Shown piece by piece: positions 13,388 through 23,711 of a DNA stretch of 64,000 nt. Positions within the stretch are counted from its first letter, which is position 1. Each line of letters opens with the position of its first letter. A model generated the notes under the pieces. That model worked only from the letters and a program-made list of their open reading frames with translations. It was not told the DNA's origin and searched no databases. A program made the position numbers and the translations under genes. Origin of the DNA: Acidobacteriota bacterium (GTDB lineage Bacteria; Actinomycetota; Acidimicrobiia; Acidimicrobiales; RAAP-2); NCBI GenBank assembly GCA_018971185.1, contig JAGXBH010000006.1, forward strand, positions 18,667-82,666, in the 5' to 3' direction.

Positions 13388-15136
13388 TCAGCTGGTCGGT
13401 GCGGGGCCCCGGGCGATCTCGGACAGGAACTCCTCGTTCGATCGCGTGGTCTTGATCTTGTCGATCAAGAGTTCGAGCCCCGCGGCCTCACGGCCCTCCG
13501 ACGCCAGCCCGTTGAGGACCCGGCGGAGTCTCCAGACCTGGGGCAACACGTCGCGATCGAAGAGCAGCTCCTCGTGGCGGGTGGAGGAGCCGTTGACGTC
13601 GATGGCCGGGAAGAGTCGGCGTTCGGCCAGTCGACGATCCAGTTTGAGCTCCATGTTGCCGGTCCCCTTGAACTCCTCGAAGATGACTTCGTCCATCTTG
13701 GAGCCCGTCTCGACCAGCGCCGATGCGAGGATCGTCAGGGAGCCACCCTCCTCGATGTTGCGCGCGGAGCCGAAGAACTTCTTGGGGGGGTAGAGCGCGC
13801 CCGAGTCCACGCCGCCCGACATGATGCGACCGGTGGCGGGAGCGGCCAGGTTGTAGGCCCGCGCCAGACGCGTGATGCCGTCGAGGATGATCACCACGTC
13901 ACGACCCTGCTCGACGAGGCGCTTGGCGCGCTCGATGCAGAGCTCGGCCACGTGGGTGTGCTCCTCCGCCGGGCGGTCGAACGTCGAGGCGACGACCTCG
14001 CCGTTGACGCTGCGGCGCATGTCGGTGACCTCCTCGGGACGCTCGTCGACCAGGAGGACCATCAGATGGACTTCGGGGTTGTTCGCCTCGATCGACTGCG
14101 CGATCTGCTTCATGATCGTCGTCTTGCCGGCCTTGGGCGGCGAGACGATGAGCCCGCGCTGCCCCTTGCCGATGGGCGCGAGCAGGTCCACGATGCGCGG
14201 GGTGAGTTCGGACTTGCCCTCGTTGCTCGCCAGACGTAGCTTCTCGTCAGGGAAGAGCGGCGTCAGGTCCTCGAAGCGCGGGCGCAGCTTGGCGACCTCG
14301 GGATCGTATCCGGCCACGGTGTCGACGCGCAGCAGCGCCGGGTACTTCTCGTTGGAGGCGGCCGGCCGGTAGCCGCCCGTGATGGCGTCACCCTTTCTCA
14401 AGTGGTAGCGACGCACCATGTTGATGGACACGTACACGTCGTTGGGCGACGAGTGGAATCCCTTGGTCCGCAGGAAGCCGTAGCCGTCGTCGCGCAGGTC
14501 GAGCAGACCGTCGACCTCGACGAGATCGCCGTTGTAGGGCTGGTCGGCGTTGGGCATGGCCTCGGAGAACCGATCGCGACCGTTGCCGCCCGCGTTGCGA
14601 TTGCGTCGATTGCGTCGGCTGTTGCGGCCGCCGGGCTCGTTGGTGAACTCCCGGGGTTGGCGCTCGCGGGGCTGGGAACCCTGTCGGGGGGCGGCCACGT
14701 CGCTGGTCGAATCGGCCACGCTCGCGGTCGCGGGCGCCACGACGGGGGCGGCCACGGATGCGCTCTCCGCGCTCGCGCCACGGGGCGCCCGGCTCGAGCG
14801 GCCCGCGTTGGCCCCCGCGTCGGCGTCGGCGTGCGCTCCGTTGGCGCGCGCGACGTCGGGGGTCGGCGCCGCGGCGGCGTCGGCGCTGAACTCGTTCACC
14901 AGCGCGTCGAAGTCCTCGGGCGTCGCCACCGTCCGCCGCGAGCGAACCGCTCTCGTCGGACGTGCGAGGTCGGCGTCGGCGGGGCCGGCCGCGGCACCCA
15001 TGATGGTCTCGATCAGCGTCGCCTTAGAGGCACGCGCCGAGACCTCGGCACCCGTGAGCTTGACGATCGCCTGAAGGTCCTCGCGCGACTTTGATTCGAG
15101 GTCCGAGCGTTCTGGGGAGTTGGACTTCACAGCCAT
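13388..15136 (-). CDS. rho: Transcription termination factor Rho with long low-complexity N-terminal insertion
   Basis: PPKAGKTTIMKQIAQSIEANNP, VDERPEEVTDMRRSV; MAVKSNSPERSD preferred as start. Confidence 0.97.
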   Translation of the reverse strand: MAVKSNSPERSDLESKSREDLQAIVKLTGAEVSARASKATLIETIMGAAAGPADADLARPTRAVRSRRTVATPEDFDALVNEFSADAAAAPTPDVARANGAHADADAGANAGRSSRAPRGASAESASVAAPVVAPATASVADSTSDVAAPRQGSQPRERQPREFTNEPGGRNSRRNRRNRNAGGNGRDRFSEAMPNADQPYNGDLVEVDGLLDLRDDGYGFLRTKGFHSSPNDVYVSINMVRRYHLRKGDAITGGYRPAASNEKYPALLRVDTVAGYDPEVAKLRPRFEDLTPLFPDEKLRLASNEGKSELTPRIVDLLAPIGKGQRGLIVSPPKAGKTTIMKQIAQSIEANNPEVHLMVLLVDERPEEVTDMRRSVNGEVVASTFDRPAEEHTHVAELCIERAKRLVEQGRDVVIILDGITRLARAYNLAAPATGRIMSGGVDSGALYPPKKFFGSARNIEEGGSLTILASALVETGSKMDEVIFEEFKGTGNMELKLDRRLAERRLFPAIDVNGSSTRHEELLFDRDVLPQVWRLRRVLNGLASEGREAAGLELLIDKIKTTRSNEEFLSEIARGPAPTS

Positions 15137-15257
15137 GAATAAATCCTCTCTCTCCGCGCACACGCCAAAATCCGTGGGGTGGAGAAAAAAACGGGAAACG
15201 CCGTAGTTGGAAGAGTTCCGCACGTCGGCGAACGGCCAGACGTGAACGACAAGGCCA

Positions 15258-15285
15258 AGTGTAGCGGATGCCCGCCCTCGTGCAA
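15258..15285 (-). promoter_or_regulatory. Candidate sigma70-type promoter for rho (TTGCAC-N16-TACACT)
   Basis: Reverse-complement reading of 15258-15285, about 120 nt upstream of rho start. Confidence 0.5.
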
Positions 15286-15289
15286 GCGA

Positions 15290-16327
15290 CTACGAGAGTT
15301 CGCCCAGCAGCGCCTCCAACGTCGCGTCGACCACGGTGGGCATGGCGCTGGTCGACACCGCGGTGTCGGGGTCCTTGAGACCGTTGCCGGTGAGGACGCA
15401 CACCACCGTCGACCCCGGGGGGACACCGAACTTCATGATGCCCGCGACCGAGGCCGCCGACGCCGGTTCGCAGAAGATCGACTCGTGACGCGCCACGAAG
15501 CGGTAGGCCTCGAGTATCTCGTCGTCGCTCACCGCGCGGATGTCTCCCAGGGACTCGTGGATCACTTCGAGGGCGGGGATCCAACTCGCGGGATTGCCGA
15601 TGCGAATCGCGGTGGCGATGGTCTCGGGGTTCGCGACGGGGTGTCCTAGGACGATGGGTGCCGCACCCGCCGCCTGGAAACCCCACATCTTGGGGAGCCG
15701 CTTGGCCAGACCGGCGGTGTGGTACTCGATGAACCCGCGCCAGTACGCGGTGATGTTGCCCGCGTTCCCCACGGGGATCGCCAGGACGTCGGGCGCCTCA
15801 CCCAGGACGTCGACGATCTCGTAGGCACCGGTCTTCTGGCCCTCGATGCGGTCGGGGTTGATCGAGTTGACGATGGTGATCGGCAGGTGCTTGGTCAGTT
15901 CGCGCGCCAGGTCCAAGGCCTGGTCGAAGTTCCCGCGGATCTGCAGGACCTGGGCCCCGTAGACGATGGCCTGGGCCAACTTTCCCATGGCGATCTTGCC
16001 CTCGGGGACGAGGACCACACAGTCCATCCCCGCCTTCGCGGCGTACGCCGCGGCCGCCGCGGACGTGTTGCCGGTCGAGCCGCAGATCACCGTCCGCGCG
16101 CCCTGCGCCTTGGCCTTGGTGATGGCCATGGTCATGCCGCGGTCCTTGAACGAGCCCGAGGGGTTGAGGCCCTCGAACTTCAACCACACGTTGGCCCCGA
16201 CGCGCTCGGAGAGTCGCTCGGCGAAGATCAACGGGGTGTTGCCCTCCTGGAGGGTGATGATCTCGTCAACGCCCTCGAGATCGAGCCACTGCCCGTACTC
16301 CTTCAGCAAACCATTCCAACCGGTCAC
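15290..16327 (-). CDS. thrC: Threonine synthase
   Basis: [21 protein letters not shown]-Lys motif, [17 protein letters not shown]. Confidence 0.96.
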   Translation of the reverse strand: MTGWNGLLKEYGQWLDLEGVDEIITLQEGNTPLIFAERLSERVGANVWLKFEGLNPSGSFKDRGMTMAITKAKAQGARTVICGSTGNTSAAAAAYAAKAGMDCVVLVPEGKIAMGKLAQAIVYGAQVLQIRGNFDQALDLARELTKHLPITIVNSINPDRIEGQKTGAYEIVDVLGEAPDVLAIPVGNAGNITAYWRGFIEYHTAGLAKRLPKMWGFQAAGAAPIVLGHPVANPETIATAIRIGNPASWIPALEVIHESLGDIRAVSDDEILEAYRFVARHESIFCEPASAASVAGIMKFGVPPGSTVVCVLTGNGLKDPDTAVSTSAMPTVVDATLEALLGELS

Positions 16328-17625
16328 GCGACACCTCCGTCAATTACGCGAATGGATGCGCCGATGGAATCCACCGACGCCAACTGGGCGAGGTCCTCGA
16401 TCGTCGAGGCGACATCGCGGGCCTTGACCTCGTGGGTCAGGAACGAGAGCCGGGCCTCTCGACCGAAACCGGACTGCTCCATGGACTGGATCGAGACCTG
16501 ATGGCGGCCGAACACCCCCGCGACCTGCGCCAGGACGCCGGGCTCGTCACGCACGTCGAGACTCAAGTAGAACACGCTCGAGAGCTCGCCGGCGTCGACG
16601 CTCTGCAATCGATCGTCGACGCTGAAGGGCACGTCGTGGCGCCCGCTCACGCGATTGCGCGCCGCGTGCAGGACGTCGCCGAGCACCGCGGTGGCGCTCG
16701 GGGCACCCCCGGCCCCCTGACCGAGCCACATGAGCGGACCGCTCTTGTCGCCCTCGATGAACACCGCGTTCATCGCTCCGTGCACGGCGGCCAGCGGGTG
16801 CTCGACCGGGATGAACGCGGGGTGGGTACGACGCGACAGCCCGTGCTCGCCCACTCGCTCCACCACGCCGATGAGCTTGATCACGTACCCGGCCCGACGC
16901 GCGAACTCGACGTCCACCGATCGCACCGCGCTGATCCCCTCGCGCGAGATCGGCTCGCCGCGCAAGGCGGTGCCGATGGCCAGCGACGAGAGGATCTGTA
17001 CCTTGGCCGCCGCGTCGAACGCCTCGACGTCGGCGGTCGGATCGGCTTCGGCGTAGCCCAGGTCCTGGGCCTCCTTGAGCGCCTCCGCGTAGTCACGGCC
17101 CTCCGAGGTCATCTGGGAGAGGATGAAGTTCGTCGTACCGTTGACGATGCCCAGTACCCGGTTGATCTTCTCACCGGCGAGTGAGGTGCGCAGGGCCCGG
17201 ATGATCGGGATCCCCCCGGCCACCGACGCCTCGTAGAGCAGGTCGGCGCCGTTCTCGTGGGCGAGTCGGGCGAGTTCGGTCCCGTGCTCGGCCATCAGGG
17301 TCTTGTTCGCGGTGACCACCGAGGCGCCGCGACGTAGCGCGGTCTCGATCCAGGTTCGCGCCGGCTCCACGCCGCCGGCCAGTTCGACGAGGATGTCGAC
17401 GTCGTCACGCGCGGCCACGGCGAGCGCGTCATCGACCAGCAGGGCGCGATCGACCCCGACGCGCGCGGCGTCGAGGTCGCGCACGGCGACGGCGACCAGG
17501 TCCAAGACAGCGGTGGCGCCGTCGAGCAGGGCGATCTGGCGCGACTCGTCGGTCAACATCTCGACGAACGCGCGGCCCACGTTGCCCGCGCCGATGACCC
17601 CGAGGCGCACGTGTGGCGTGTTCAT
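16324..17625 (-). CDS. hom: Homoserine dehydrogenase
   Basis: [27 protein letters not shown]-terminal ACT domain. Confidence 0.96.
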   Translation of the reverse strand: MNTPHVRLGVIGAGNVGRAFVEMLTDESRQIALLDGATAVLDLVAVAVRDLDAARVGVDRALLVDDALAVAARDDVDILVELAGGVEPARTWIETALRRGASVVTANKTLMAEHGTELARLAHENGADLLYEASVAGGIPIIRALRTSLAGEKINRVLGIVNGTTNFILSQMTSEGRDYAEALKEAQDLGYAEADPTADVEAFDAAAKVQILSSLAIGTALRGEPISREGISAVRSVDVEFARRAGYVIKLIGVVERVGEHGLSRRTHPAFIPVEHPLAAVHGAMNAVFIEGDKSGPLMWLGQGAGGAPSATAVLGDVLHAARNRVSGRHDVPFSVDDRLQSVDAGELSSVFYLSLDVRDEPGVLAQVAGVFGRHQVSIQSMEQSGFGREARLSFLTHEVKARDVASTIEDLAQLASVDSIGASIRVIDGGVA

Positions 17626-17656
17626 GCTAAAAGGCTAACCGTAATCATGGAGGGCG

Positions 17657-18940
17657 CTAGTTGACTTCGAGGCGCGCGAGGTCGTCGAACGTCTCGCGGC
17701 GCAGCACCTCGCGGGCGCGTCCCTGGTTGACGAAGACGACGCTCGGGCGCGGCACCCGGTTGTAGTTCGAGGCCATCGAGTAGCCGTAGGCGCCCGTCAC
17801 GGGCGTCGCGATCACGCTGCCGACACCGGTGGACGCGGGTAACCAGGCCTCGTCGATCAGGACGTCGCCGCTCTCGCAGTGGCGGCCCACCAGGCGCACC
17901 GCCTGGGGACGCGGGGCCAACGGGTGCGCGACGTCGAACGCCTCGTAACCGGACCCGTAGAGCACCGGGCGAGGGTTGTCGCTCATCCCGCCGTCGACGG
18001 CGAGGTAGGTGCGCTGGCTCAGCGGTTTGCGCGCCCCCACGGTATAGAGGGTGAGCGCCGCCTGGGCCACGATGGCGCGTCCCGGTTCCGCGGTGATCCT
18101 CGTCGCGGGGTCGAGTCCCGCGGCCATCGCCGAGGTCCGTACCGCCCGGCCCCATTGGGCGATCGAGAGCGCCTCCTCGCCGGCGACGTAGGCCACGCCG
18201 AGTCCCCCTCCGACACACATCTCGTCGAAGCCGTCGTCGCGGATGAAGTCGACCAGGACCTTGACCTCCTCGTCGAACCCGCCGACGTCGAAGATCTGTG
18301 AGCCGATGTGGGCGTGCACGCCGTGGACGTGGACGTGGGGGACGCTCCGAAGGAGGTCGATGGCGCGTCGCGCGTCGCCGGCCGCCACCGAGAAGCCGAA
18401 CTTGCTGTCCTCCTGGCCCGTGCGCACGAATTCGTGCGTGTGCGCCTCCACGCCCGGCGTCACGCGCACCAGGCAGTGCAGGGGACGCCGCGCCGTCACC
18501 AGCGCTCGCAGGCGCTCGATCTCGTCGAAGTTGTCGACGACCACGCGGTGCACGCCGACCTCGAGGGCGGTCTCGAGCTCCGAGGTGAGCTTGTTGTTGC
18601 CGTGCAGGACGACGCGTGACGGCGCGACGCCCGCGCGCAGCACGAGGTCCATCTCCCCTCCGGTGGCGACGTCGACGCACAGACCCTCCTCGACCGCCAG
18701 GCGCGCCATCGCGCCGCACAGGAAGGACTTCGACGCGAAGGCCACTCCGTCGTCGAAGGCGGCTGCGGCCTGCGCGCACCGTGCACGCAAGGTGGCCTCG
18801 TCGTAGACGAACAGCGGCGTGCCGTACGTCGCGGCGAGACCGAGGAGCGAGACCCCGCCGACCTCGACGTCGTCCTCGAGGAGGCGCGCGGTGTCGGGCA
18901 GCAACGAGGCCCGGATCGCCTCAGAGGACACGCCAGCCAC
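17657..18940 (-). CDS. lysA: Diaminopimelate decarboxylase
   Basis: VAFASKSFLCGAMARL; EPGRAIVAQA; CESGDVL. Confidence 0.95.
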   Translation of the reverse strand: MAGVSSEAIRASLLPDTARLLEDDVEVGGVSLLGLAATYGTPLFVYDEATLRARCAQAAAAFDDGVAFASKSFLCGAMARLAVEEGLCVDVATGGEMDLVLRAGVAPSRVVLHGNNKLTSELETALEVGVHRVVVDNFDEIERLRALVTARRPLHCLVRVTPGVEAHTHEFVRTGQEDSKFGFSVAAGDARRAIDLLRSVPHVHVHGVHAHIGSQIFDVGGFDEEVKVLVDFIRDDGFDEMCVGGGLGVAYVAGEEALSIAQWGRAVRTSAMAAGLDPATRITAEPGRAIVAQAALTLYTVGARKPLSQRTYLAVDGGMSDNPRPVLYGSGYEAFDVAHPLAPRPQAVRLVGRHCESGDVLIDEAWLPASTGVGSVIATPVTGAYGYSMASNYNRVPRPSVVFVNQGRAREVLRRETFDDLARLEVN

Positions 18941-18961
18941 TTCCGGTAGGCTCGTCTACGC

Positions 18962-19033
18962 GCCCTCGTAGCTCAGGGGATAGAGCATTGGCCTCCGAAG
19001 CCATGTGCGCAGGTTCGAATCCTGCCGGGGGCA
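18962..19033 (+). tRNA. tRNA-Arg (anticodon CCG)
   Basis: Cloverleaf by eye: GCCCTCG/CGGGGGC acceptor, loop CTCCGAA (CCG anticodon), GCAGG TTCGAAT CCTGC T-arm; 3' CCA not encoded. Confidence 0.93.
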
Positions 19034-19195
19034 CGCGACGAAGAACGAGGTCTGGGGCGAGGCGAGCGCACTCCCTCGACCCGTCGGGGCCCCACGACGA
19101 CCCACGAATCGCCAACGTCATCGCTTCCCCATCCCACGGCGTCTCGCGCCGACTCGCTCTCACACTACCTAACGATCCCGCGCCCCCCGGCGTGA

Positions 19196-20614
19196 TCAGG
19201 GGACGATGAGCATGCGCACGGTGTCGGTCACTTGCGCGCCACCCGACGTCGACCCCGCCATGATCACGATCGGGTCGCCCGGCTGGGCGATGCCGGCCTT
19301 CTTCACGGCGTTCACGGCGACGTCGCAGAGCTCGTCGATGTCGTGCGAGGGCGAGAGGACGACCTCATCGACGCCCCACGAACCGCGCAGTTGGCGCGCC
19401 GTGGCCGTACTGGGCGTGATGGCCACGATGGGCATCGGCGGACGGAACCGTGAGATGGCGCGCGCGGTCATGCCCGAGCGGGTGCACGCGACGATGGCCA
19501 CCGCGTTCTCCTCCATCGCCGCGCGCCACGCGGCGCCGGTGATGGCGGCGGTGACGCGGGTGGACTGGTTGGCGTGGCCCACGCTGGATTGCAGCTCCAG
19601 CGAGGCCCCCCACTTGGCGTAGTCGAAGGAGGCCTCCGCGCGACGCACGATGCGGTCCATCGTGATCACGGTGCCCACCGGGTCGTCGCCGATCGCGGTC
19701 TCGCCCGACAACATGACGGCGCTCGCGCCGTCGAGCACCGCGTTCGCCACGTCGGTGACCTCGGCGCGCGTGGGCACCTGGGCGTGGGTCATCGATTCGA
19801 GCATCTGCGTCGCGACGACCACCGGTCGCGCGTAGCGGATGCCGTGACGCACGATCAACTTCTGCAGGTGCGGCACCTCCTCGATGGGCATCCGCACTCC
19901 CAGGTCACCGCGCGCCACCATGATGGCGTCGGAGACGGCCACGATCTCGTCGAGGTTCTCGACGCCCTCGCCGGTCTCGATCTTGGACATCAACATCACG
20001 TCATCGCGGCTCAGCACCGATCGCACCGAGACCATGTCGAAGGCCGAGCGAACGAAGGACACGGCCAGCATGTCGATGTCCTCGTCCTTCAGCGCCTCGA
20101 GCCGTGCGCGGTCGTCGTCGGTGGGCAGTCGGTCGTTGAGGATCGACGAGGGCAGGCCCATCCCGGGCTTACCCACGACCGCGCCGCCGGAGGTGACCTC
20201 GGCCATGGTGTGTGCGCCGACCGTGGTGATCACGAGCGAGATGCCGCCGTCACCGATGTGGATCCGGTCACCGGGCTTCAGCTGCGACAGGACACCCTCG
20301 CGTTCGACGGCGATGCGCTCGGCCGTCGACGTCTCGCCGAAGGCCTCCACGAGTTCGATCGCCTGACCGATGTCGAGATGGACCGGCATCGTGCCGAAGG
20401 AGCCGGCGCGGATCTTGGGTCCCGGGATGTCGACCATGATCGCGATGTCCGGCGCCACCGCGCGCACGCGACGCAGTCGCTCCAGGTTCGAGGGGATGTC
20501 CCCGTGGGCCATCGACACGCGAAAGACGTCAACCCCCGCCTTCACCAGGTTCTTCAAGACCTCGTCACTCTCAGAGGCCGGTCCAATGGTTGCTACGATT
20601 CGCGTGCGCCGCAC
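19196..20614 (-). CDS. pyk: Pyruvate kinase (divergent N-terminal K+-site motif)
   Basis: RRTRIVATIGPAS, MSKIETGEGVENLDEI, ARGDLGVRMP, ATQMLESM. Confidence 0.93.
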   Translation of the reverse strand: MRRTRIVATIGPASESDEVLKNLVKAGVDVFRVSMAHGDIPSNLERLRRVRAVAPDIAIMVDIPGPKIRAGSFGTMPVHLDIGQAIELVEAFGETSTAERIAVEREGVLSQLKPGDRIHIGDGGISLVITTVGAHTMAEVTSGGAVVGKPGMGLPSSILNDRLPTDDDRARLEALKDEDIDMLAVSFVRSAFDMVSVRSVLSRDDVMLMSKIETGEGVENLDEIVAVSDAIMVARGDLGVRMPIEEVPHLQKLIVRHGIRYARPVVVATQMLESMTHAQVPTRAEVTDVANAVLDGASAVMLSGETAIGDDPVGTVITMDRIVRRAEASFDYAKWGASLELQSSVGHANQSTRVTAAITGAAWRAAMEENAVAIVACTRSGMTARAISRFRPPMPIVAITPSTATARQLRGSWGVDEVVLSPSHDIDELCDVAVNAVKKAGIAQPGDPIVIMAGSTSGGAQVTDTVRMLIVP

Positions 20615-20716
20615 GATAGTCCCCTTAAAGATTTTTCAGCAGTCTACTTGAGGGCAACGTTGTCTCTCCCGTGGACACGTGAACGTTACGTTTCGCGCGA
20701 CGGCCGCATCGCTTAC

Positions 20717-21499
20717 TCACGGGTAGACCTTGCGCACGGGAACGACGACGTCGGCGCCGTCGATGTTCACGATCCGCAGCGCGACCCCGTAACTGCGCTG
20801 CATCTCCTCGGACTGGATCACGTCGTGTGCGGCGCCGTCGAGCACGACGCGACCGTGATCGAGCAGCACCATCCGATCCGTGAAGAGGCTCGCCAACGTG
20901 AGGTCGTGCAGGGTCGCGATCACCGTCAGCTCGCATTCGGCGACCTCCTTCTTGAGCAACTCCAACAGGTCCATCTGGTGACGGACATCGAGCCCGCTGA
21001 TGGGCTCATCGAGCACCAGCACCCTCGTCGACTGCGCGAGGGCCCGCGCCAGGACCATCCGCTGGCGCTCACCCCCCGACAGCGAGGTCCCCTCGCGCTC
21101 GCGGAACCCCGCGAGCGCGAGGCGCTCGAGCACACCATCGACGACGGCGCGATCGCCGGACGATGGTGGTCGCATCACCCCGTGAAACGCGATGCGTCCG
21201 AGCGCGACGTACTCGAGCACGCTCATCCCGGTCGGGATCTGCGGGTGCTGGGGGACGTAGGCCACCAACCGGGCGCGCGCACGTTCCTTGAGGTGGTCCA
21301 GGCGCTGCCCGTCGATCGACACGTGACCGCCGTCGAGGGCCCTCAGCCCCGCCAGGGCCGACACCAGTGACGTCTTGCCGGCCCCGTTGGGTCCGATGAT
21401 CGTGCACCACGTGCCGCGCGCCACCTCGAGGGACACGTCGTGCACCAACGTCGTCGACCCGGCGCGCAGCTCGACGTGGGACAGCGAGACCATTCTCAC
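20717..21499 (-). CDS. ABC transporter ATP-binding protein (BtuD/FecE-like)
   Basis: IIGPNGAGKTSLVSAL, SLSGGERQRMVLARALAQ; GTG start overlapping permease stop. Confidence 0.92.
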   Translation of the reverse strand: MRMVSLSHVELRAGSTTLVHDVSLEVARGTWCTIIGPNGAGKTSLVSALAGLRALDGGHVSIDGQRLDHLKERARARLVAYVPQHPQIPTGMSVLEYVALGRIAFHGVMRPPSSGDRAVVDGVLERLALAGFREREGTSLSGGERQRMVLARALAQSTRVLVLDEPISGLDVRHQMDLLELLKKEVAECELTVIATLHDLTLASLFTDRMVLLDHGRVVLDGAAHDVIQSEEMQRSYGVALRIVNIDGADVVVPVRKVYP

Positions 21500-22530
21500 G
21501 TCGTCCCCCAACGCCGCAGGCTCAGGATCACCACGAAGACGGGCGCGCCGATGACTGCGGTCACCACGCCGAGCGGCAACTCCGACGGGGCCATCACCGT
21601 GCGCGCGAGGGTGTCGCACACGACGAGGAACGCGGCGCCGAAGACCACCGAGAGGGGAAGGATCCGCCGATACGACGTACCCACGAGCAGGCGGACGATA
21701 TGGGGCACGATGATGCCCACGAAGCCGATGAGGCCCACCACCGAGACGATCGCCGCGGTCCCGAGCGACGAGGCGCCCACCACGAGCAGACGGATCGAGC
21801 GCACCGACACTCCGAGCGATCGTGCCTCGTCGTCGCCCACGCTCATGACGTCCAGGGCGCGCGCCGCGAGCAGGCAGACGGCGACGCAGACGCCCACGTA
21901 GGGAACCACGATCTCCACCGAGCTCCAACTCGCCGACGCGAGGGAGCCGAGGAGCCAGATGTAGACGCGCGCGATCGACTGGGTCGAGGACTGCTGCTGT
22001 AAGAACGTCTGGGCGCTCGTGAACAGTGCCGAGACCGCCACGCCGGCGAGGACCAGGGTCGCCGGCGTCGATCGGATGCCACGCGCTCCGATGACCCACG
22101 TCGCGACGACCGCCACCAGCGCGCCCCCGAACGCCAGCAGCGGTGTCCACGCGGGCACCGAGGTGCCGTTACCGATGTTGACGATGGCGAGCGTGGCGCC
22201 CAGGCCCGCCCCCGCCGCGACACCCAATAGATAGGGGTCGGCGAGCGGATTGCGAAAGACCCCCTGATAGGTCCCGCCCGCCACGGCCAGCATGGCGCCA
22301 GCCAGTAGGCCCAGCACCATCCGAGGCGCGCGCAACTGCCAGACGATGGTCGACTGCAGGGAGGTCAGGGTCGAATGCCCCCAGCCCAGGTGGCTGAGCG
22401 CGTCGCCCACGATGCGCTGCGTGGAGATCGACGTCGGCCCGACGACCAGCCCGAGGAGGACGGCGAGCACGAGCAGGACGATCGTGGCCACCGTCACGAC
22501 CAGCACCCGCAACGTGCTCGGCGTCCTCAC
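21496..22530 (-). CDS. FecCD-family permease (BtuC-like)
   Basis: RAPRMVLGLLAGAMLAVAGGTYQGVFRNPLADPYLLGVAAGAGLGA. Confidence 0.93.
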   Translation of the reverse strand: MRTPSTLRVLVVTVATIVLLVLAVLLGLVVGPTSISTQRIVGDALSHLGWGHSTLTSLQSTIVWQLRAPRMVLGLLAGAMLAVAGGTYQGVFRNPLADPYLLGVAAGAGLGATLAIVNIGNGTSVPAWTPLLAFGGALVAVVATWVIGARGIRSTPATLVLAGVAVSALFTSAQTFLQQQSSTQSIARVYIWLLGSLASASWSSVEIVVPYVGVCVAVCLLAARALDVMSVGDDEARSLGVSVRSIRLLVVGASSLGTAAIVSVVGLIGFVGIIVPHIVRLLVGTSYRRILPLSVVFGAAFLVVCDTLARTVMAPSELPLGVVTAVIGAPVFVVILSLRRWGTT

Positions 22531-22535
22531 GGCGG

Positions 22536-23462
22536 CTACTTCCAGACTCGGGGGTCGGCGAGGACCCTCTTCACCGCGGTCGTGAGTTGGTTCATCAATA
22601 GCCCCAGGCGCGGACCCCAGCGCGACGCCACGTCATCGTTCAGATTGACCACGTGCCCGTTCACGACCGCGTTCACCCTCGCGAACCCCGCTCGCGACGC
22701 GACCTTGGCCGGCGTGACGTGACAGCACACGGTGTCGGCCAGGAAGATCAACTTGGGATCGGCACTCACGACGTACTCCGCGCTCAGTTGGGGATACCCC
22801 GCGTCCGCGCTCGTCGCGTGGGGGTCGGCGATGTTCACCACGCCCAGCGACTTCATCAGGGCGCCCACGAAGGTCGAGCTGGTGAGTGAGTAGAAAGTGG
22901 GGTCCAACTCGTAGTAGACGCTGACCTTCTTGTGCGTCGGGTTGTGCACGGAGGCCACGTCGGCACTGATGGTGCGCTGCAGCGACGTCGCCAGGGCGTC
23001 AGCGGCGGACCGGTGACCGGTCAGCGACCCCAGCTGACGGATCTGGGCGAGTGCGCCGGCCAAGGAGGTCGGCGCGTCCTGGGCCACGACCTTGACGCCC
23101 AGCCTCGTCAGCTTCTCCATGATCGAATTGGCGTCGTAGGAGATGATCACGAGATCGGGTTTGGTCGCCGGCGACCCCGGGGTCGACCTGCAGATTCCGA
23201 TGATCGACTCGACGCTGGGATTGAGGGCGTTGATCCGCTTGGTCGGCAGTCCGCGGGTCGGGTAATTGGAGTCCGAATCGACCGCCTGGACCTGGGGTCC
23301 CGCCCCGATGGCGTAGAGCGTCTCGGTCGCGGTGGGCGACAAGGACACGACGCACGACGGTCGCGCTGGCGCCGCGGCGTGCGCGGCGGTGGCGGAACCA
23401 GCCAGGGGGACGGCGATCGATCCGACGATGAGGGCCAGTGCGACCCGGGGGACCTTGAACAT
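22536..23462 (-). CDS. Periplasmic substrate-binding protein (BtuF-like, cobalamin)
   Basis: Signal peptide; [31 protein letters not shown]; cobalamin riboswitch upstream. Confidence 0.88.
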   Translation of the reverse strand: MFKVPRVALALIVGSIAVPLAGSATAAHAAAPARPSCVVSLSPTATETLYAIGAGPQVQAVDSDSNYPTRGLPTKRINALNPSVESIIGICRSTPGSPATKPDLVIISYDANSIMEKLTRLGVKVVAQDAPTSLAGALAQIRQLGSLTGHRSAADALATSLQRTISADVASVHNPTHKKVSVYYELDPTFYSLTSSTFVGALMKSLGVVNIADPHATSADAGYPQLSAEYVVSADPKLIFLADTVCCHVTPAKVASRAGFARVNAVVNGHVVNLNDDVASRWGPRLGLLMNQLTTAVKRVLADPRVWK

Positions 23463-23535
23463 GGATATCTCCTTTCCGTCGAAGTGGTGGGGACGACGGA
23501 TGGATATCCGAACGACCGCCCTTTACCTCGAGAGC

Positions 23536-23648
23536 TGTCTTCACAATCTCCTCGTCGCAGGCGACCTGGCTTCGTGGACGTGGTCCACTTACAGTTGCGG
23601 GACAGCGTTGGAATCTCACCAACTTCGCTGCTCCGAGGCACCCCGACT
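23536..23648 (-). ncRNA. Cobalamin (AdoCbl) riboswitch
   Basis: Minus-strand GGTGCC (23637-23642), CCCGCAACTGT (23591-23601), GCCAGGTCGCCTGCG B12 box (23556-23570), upstream of btuF-like gene. Confidence 0.88.
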
Positions 23649-23711
23649 CTAGCGCGTGGCGCGTGTCGGGGCGTGGTGAGGATGGCGTGGGCGCCGACAG
23701 AGTCGGCGGGG

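Noticed and set aside
18921-19163. 80-aa - ORF containing PPAGFEPAHMASEANALS
   Set aside because: Antisense translation of the tRNA-Arg gene, a well-known spurious annotation pattern
19574-21370. 598-aa + ORF opposite pyk and ABC ATPase
   Set aside because: Antisense GC artefact, His-rich, no domain
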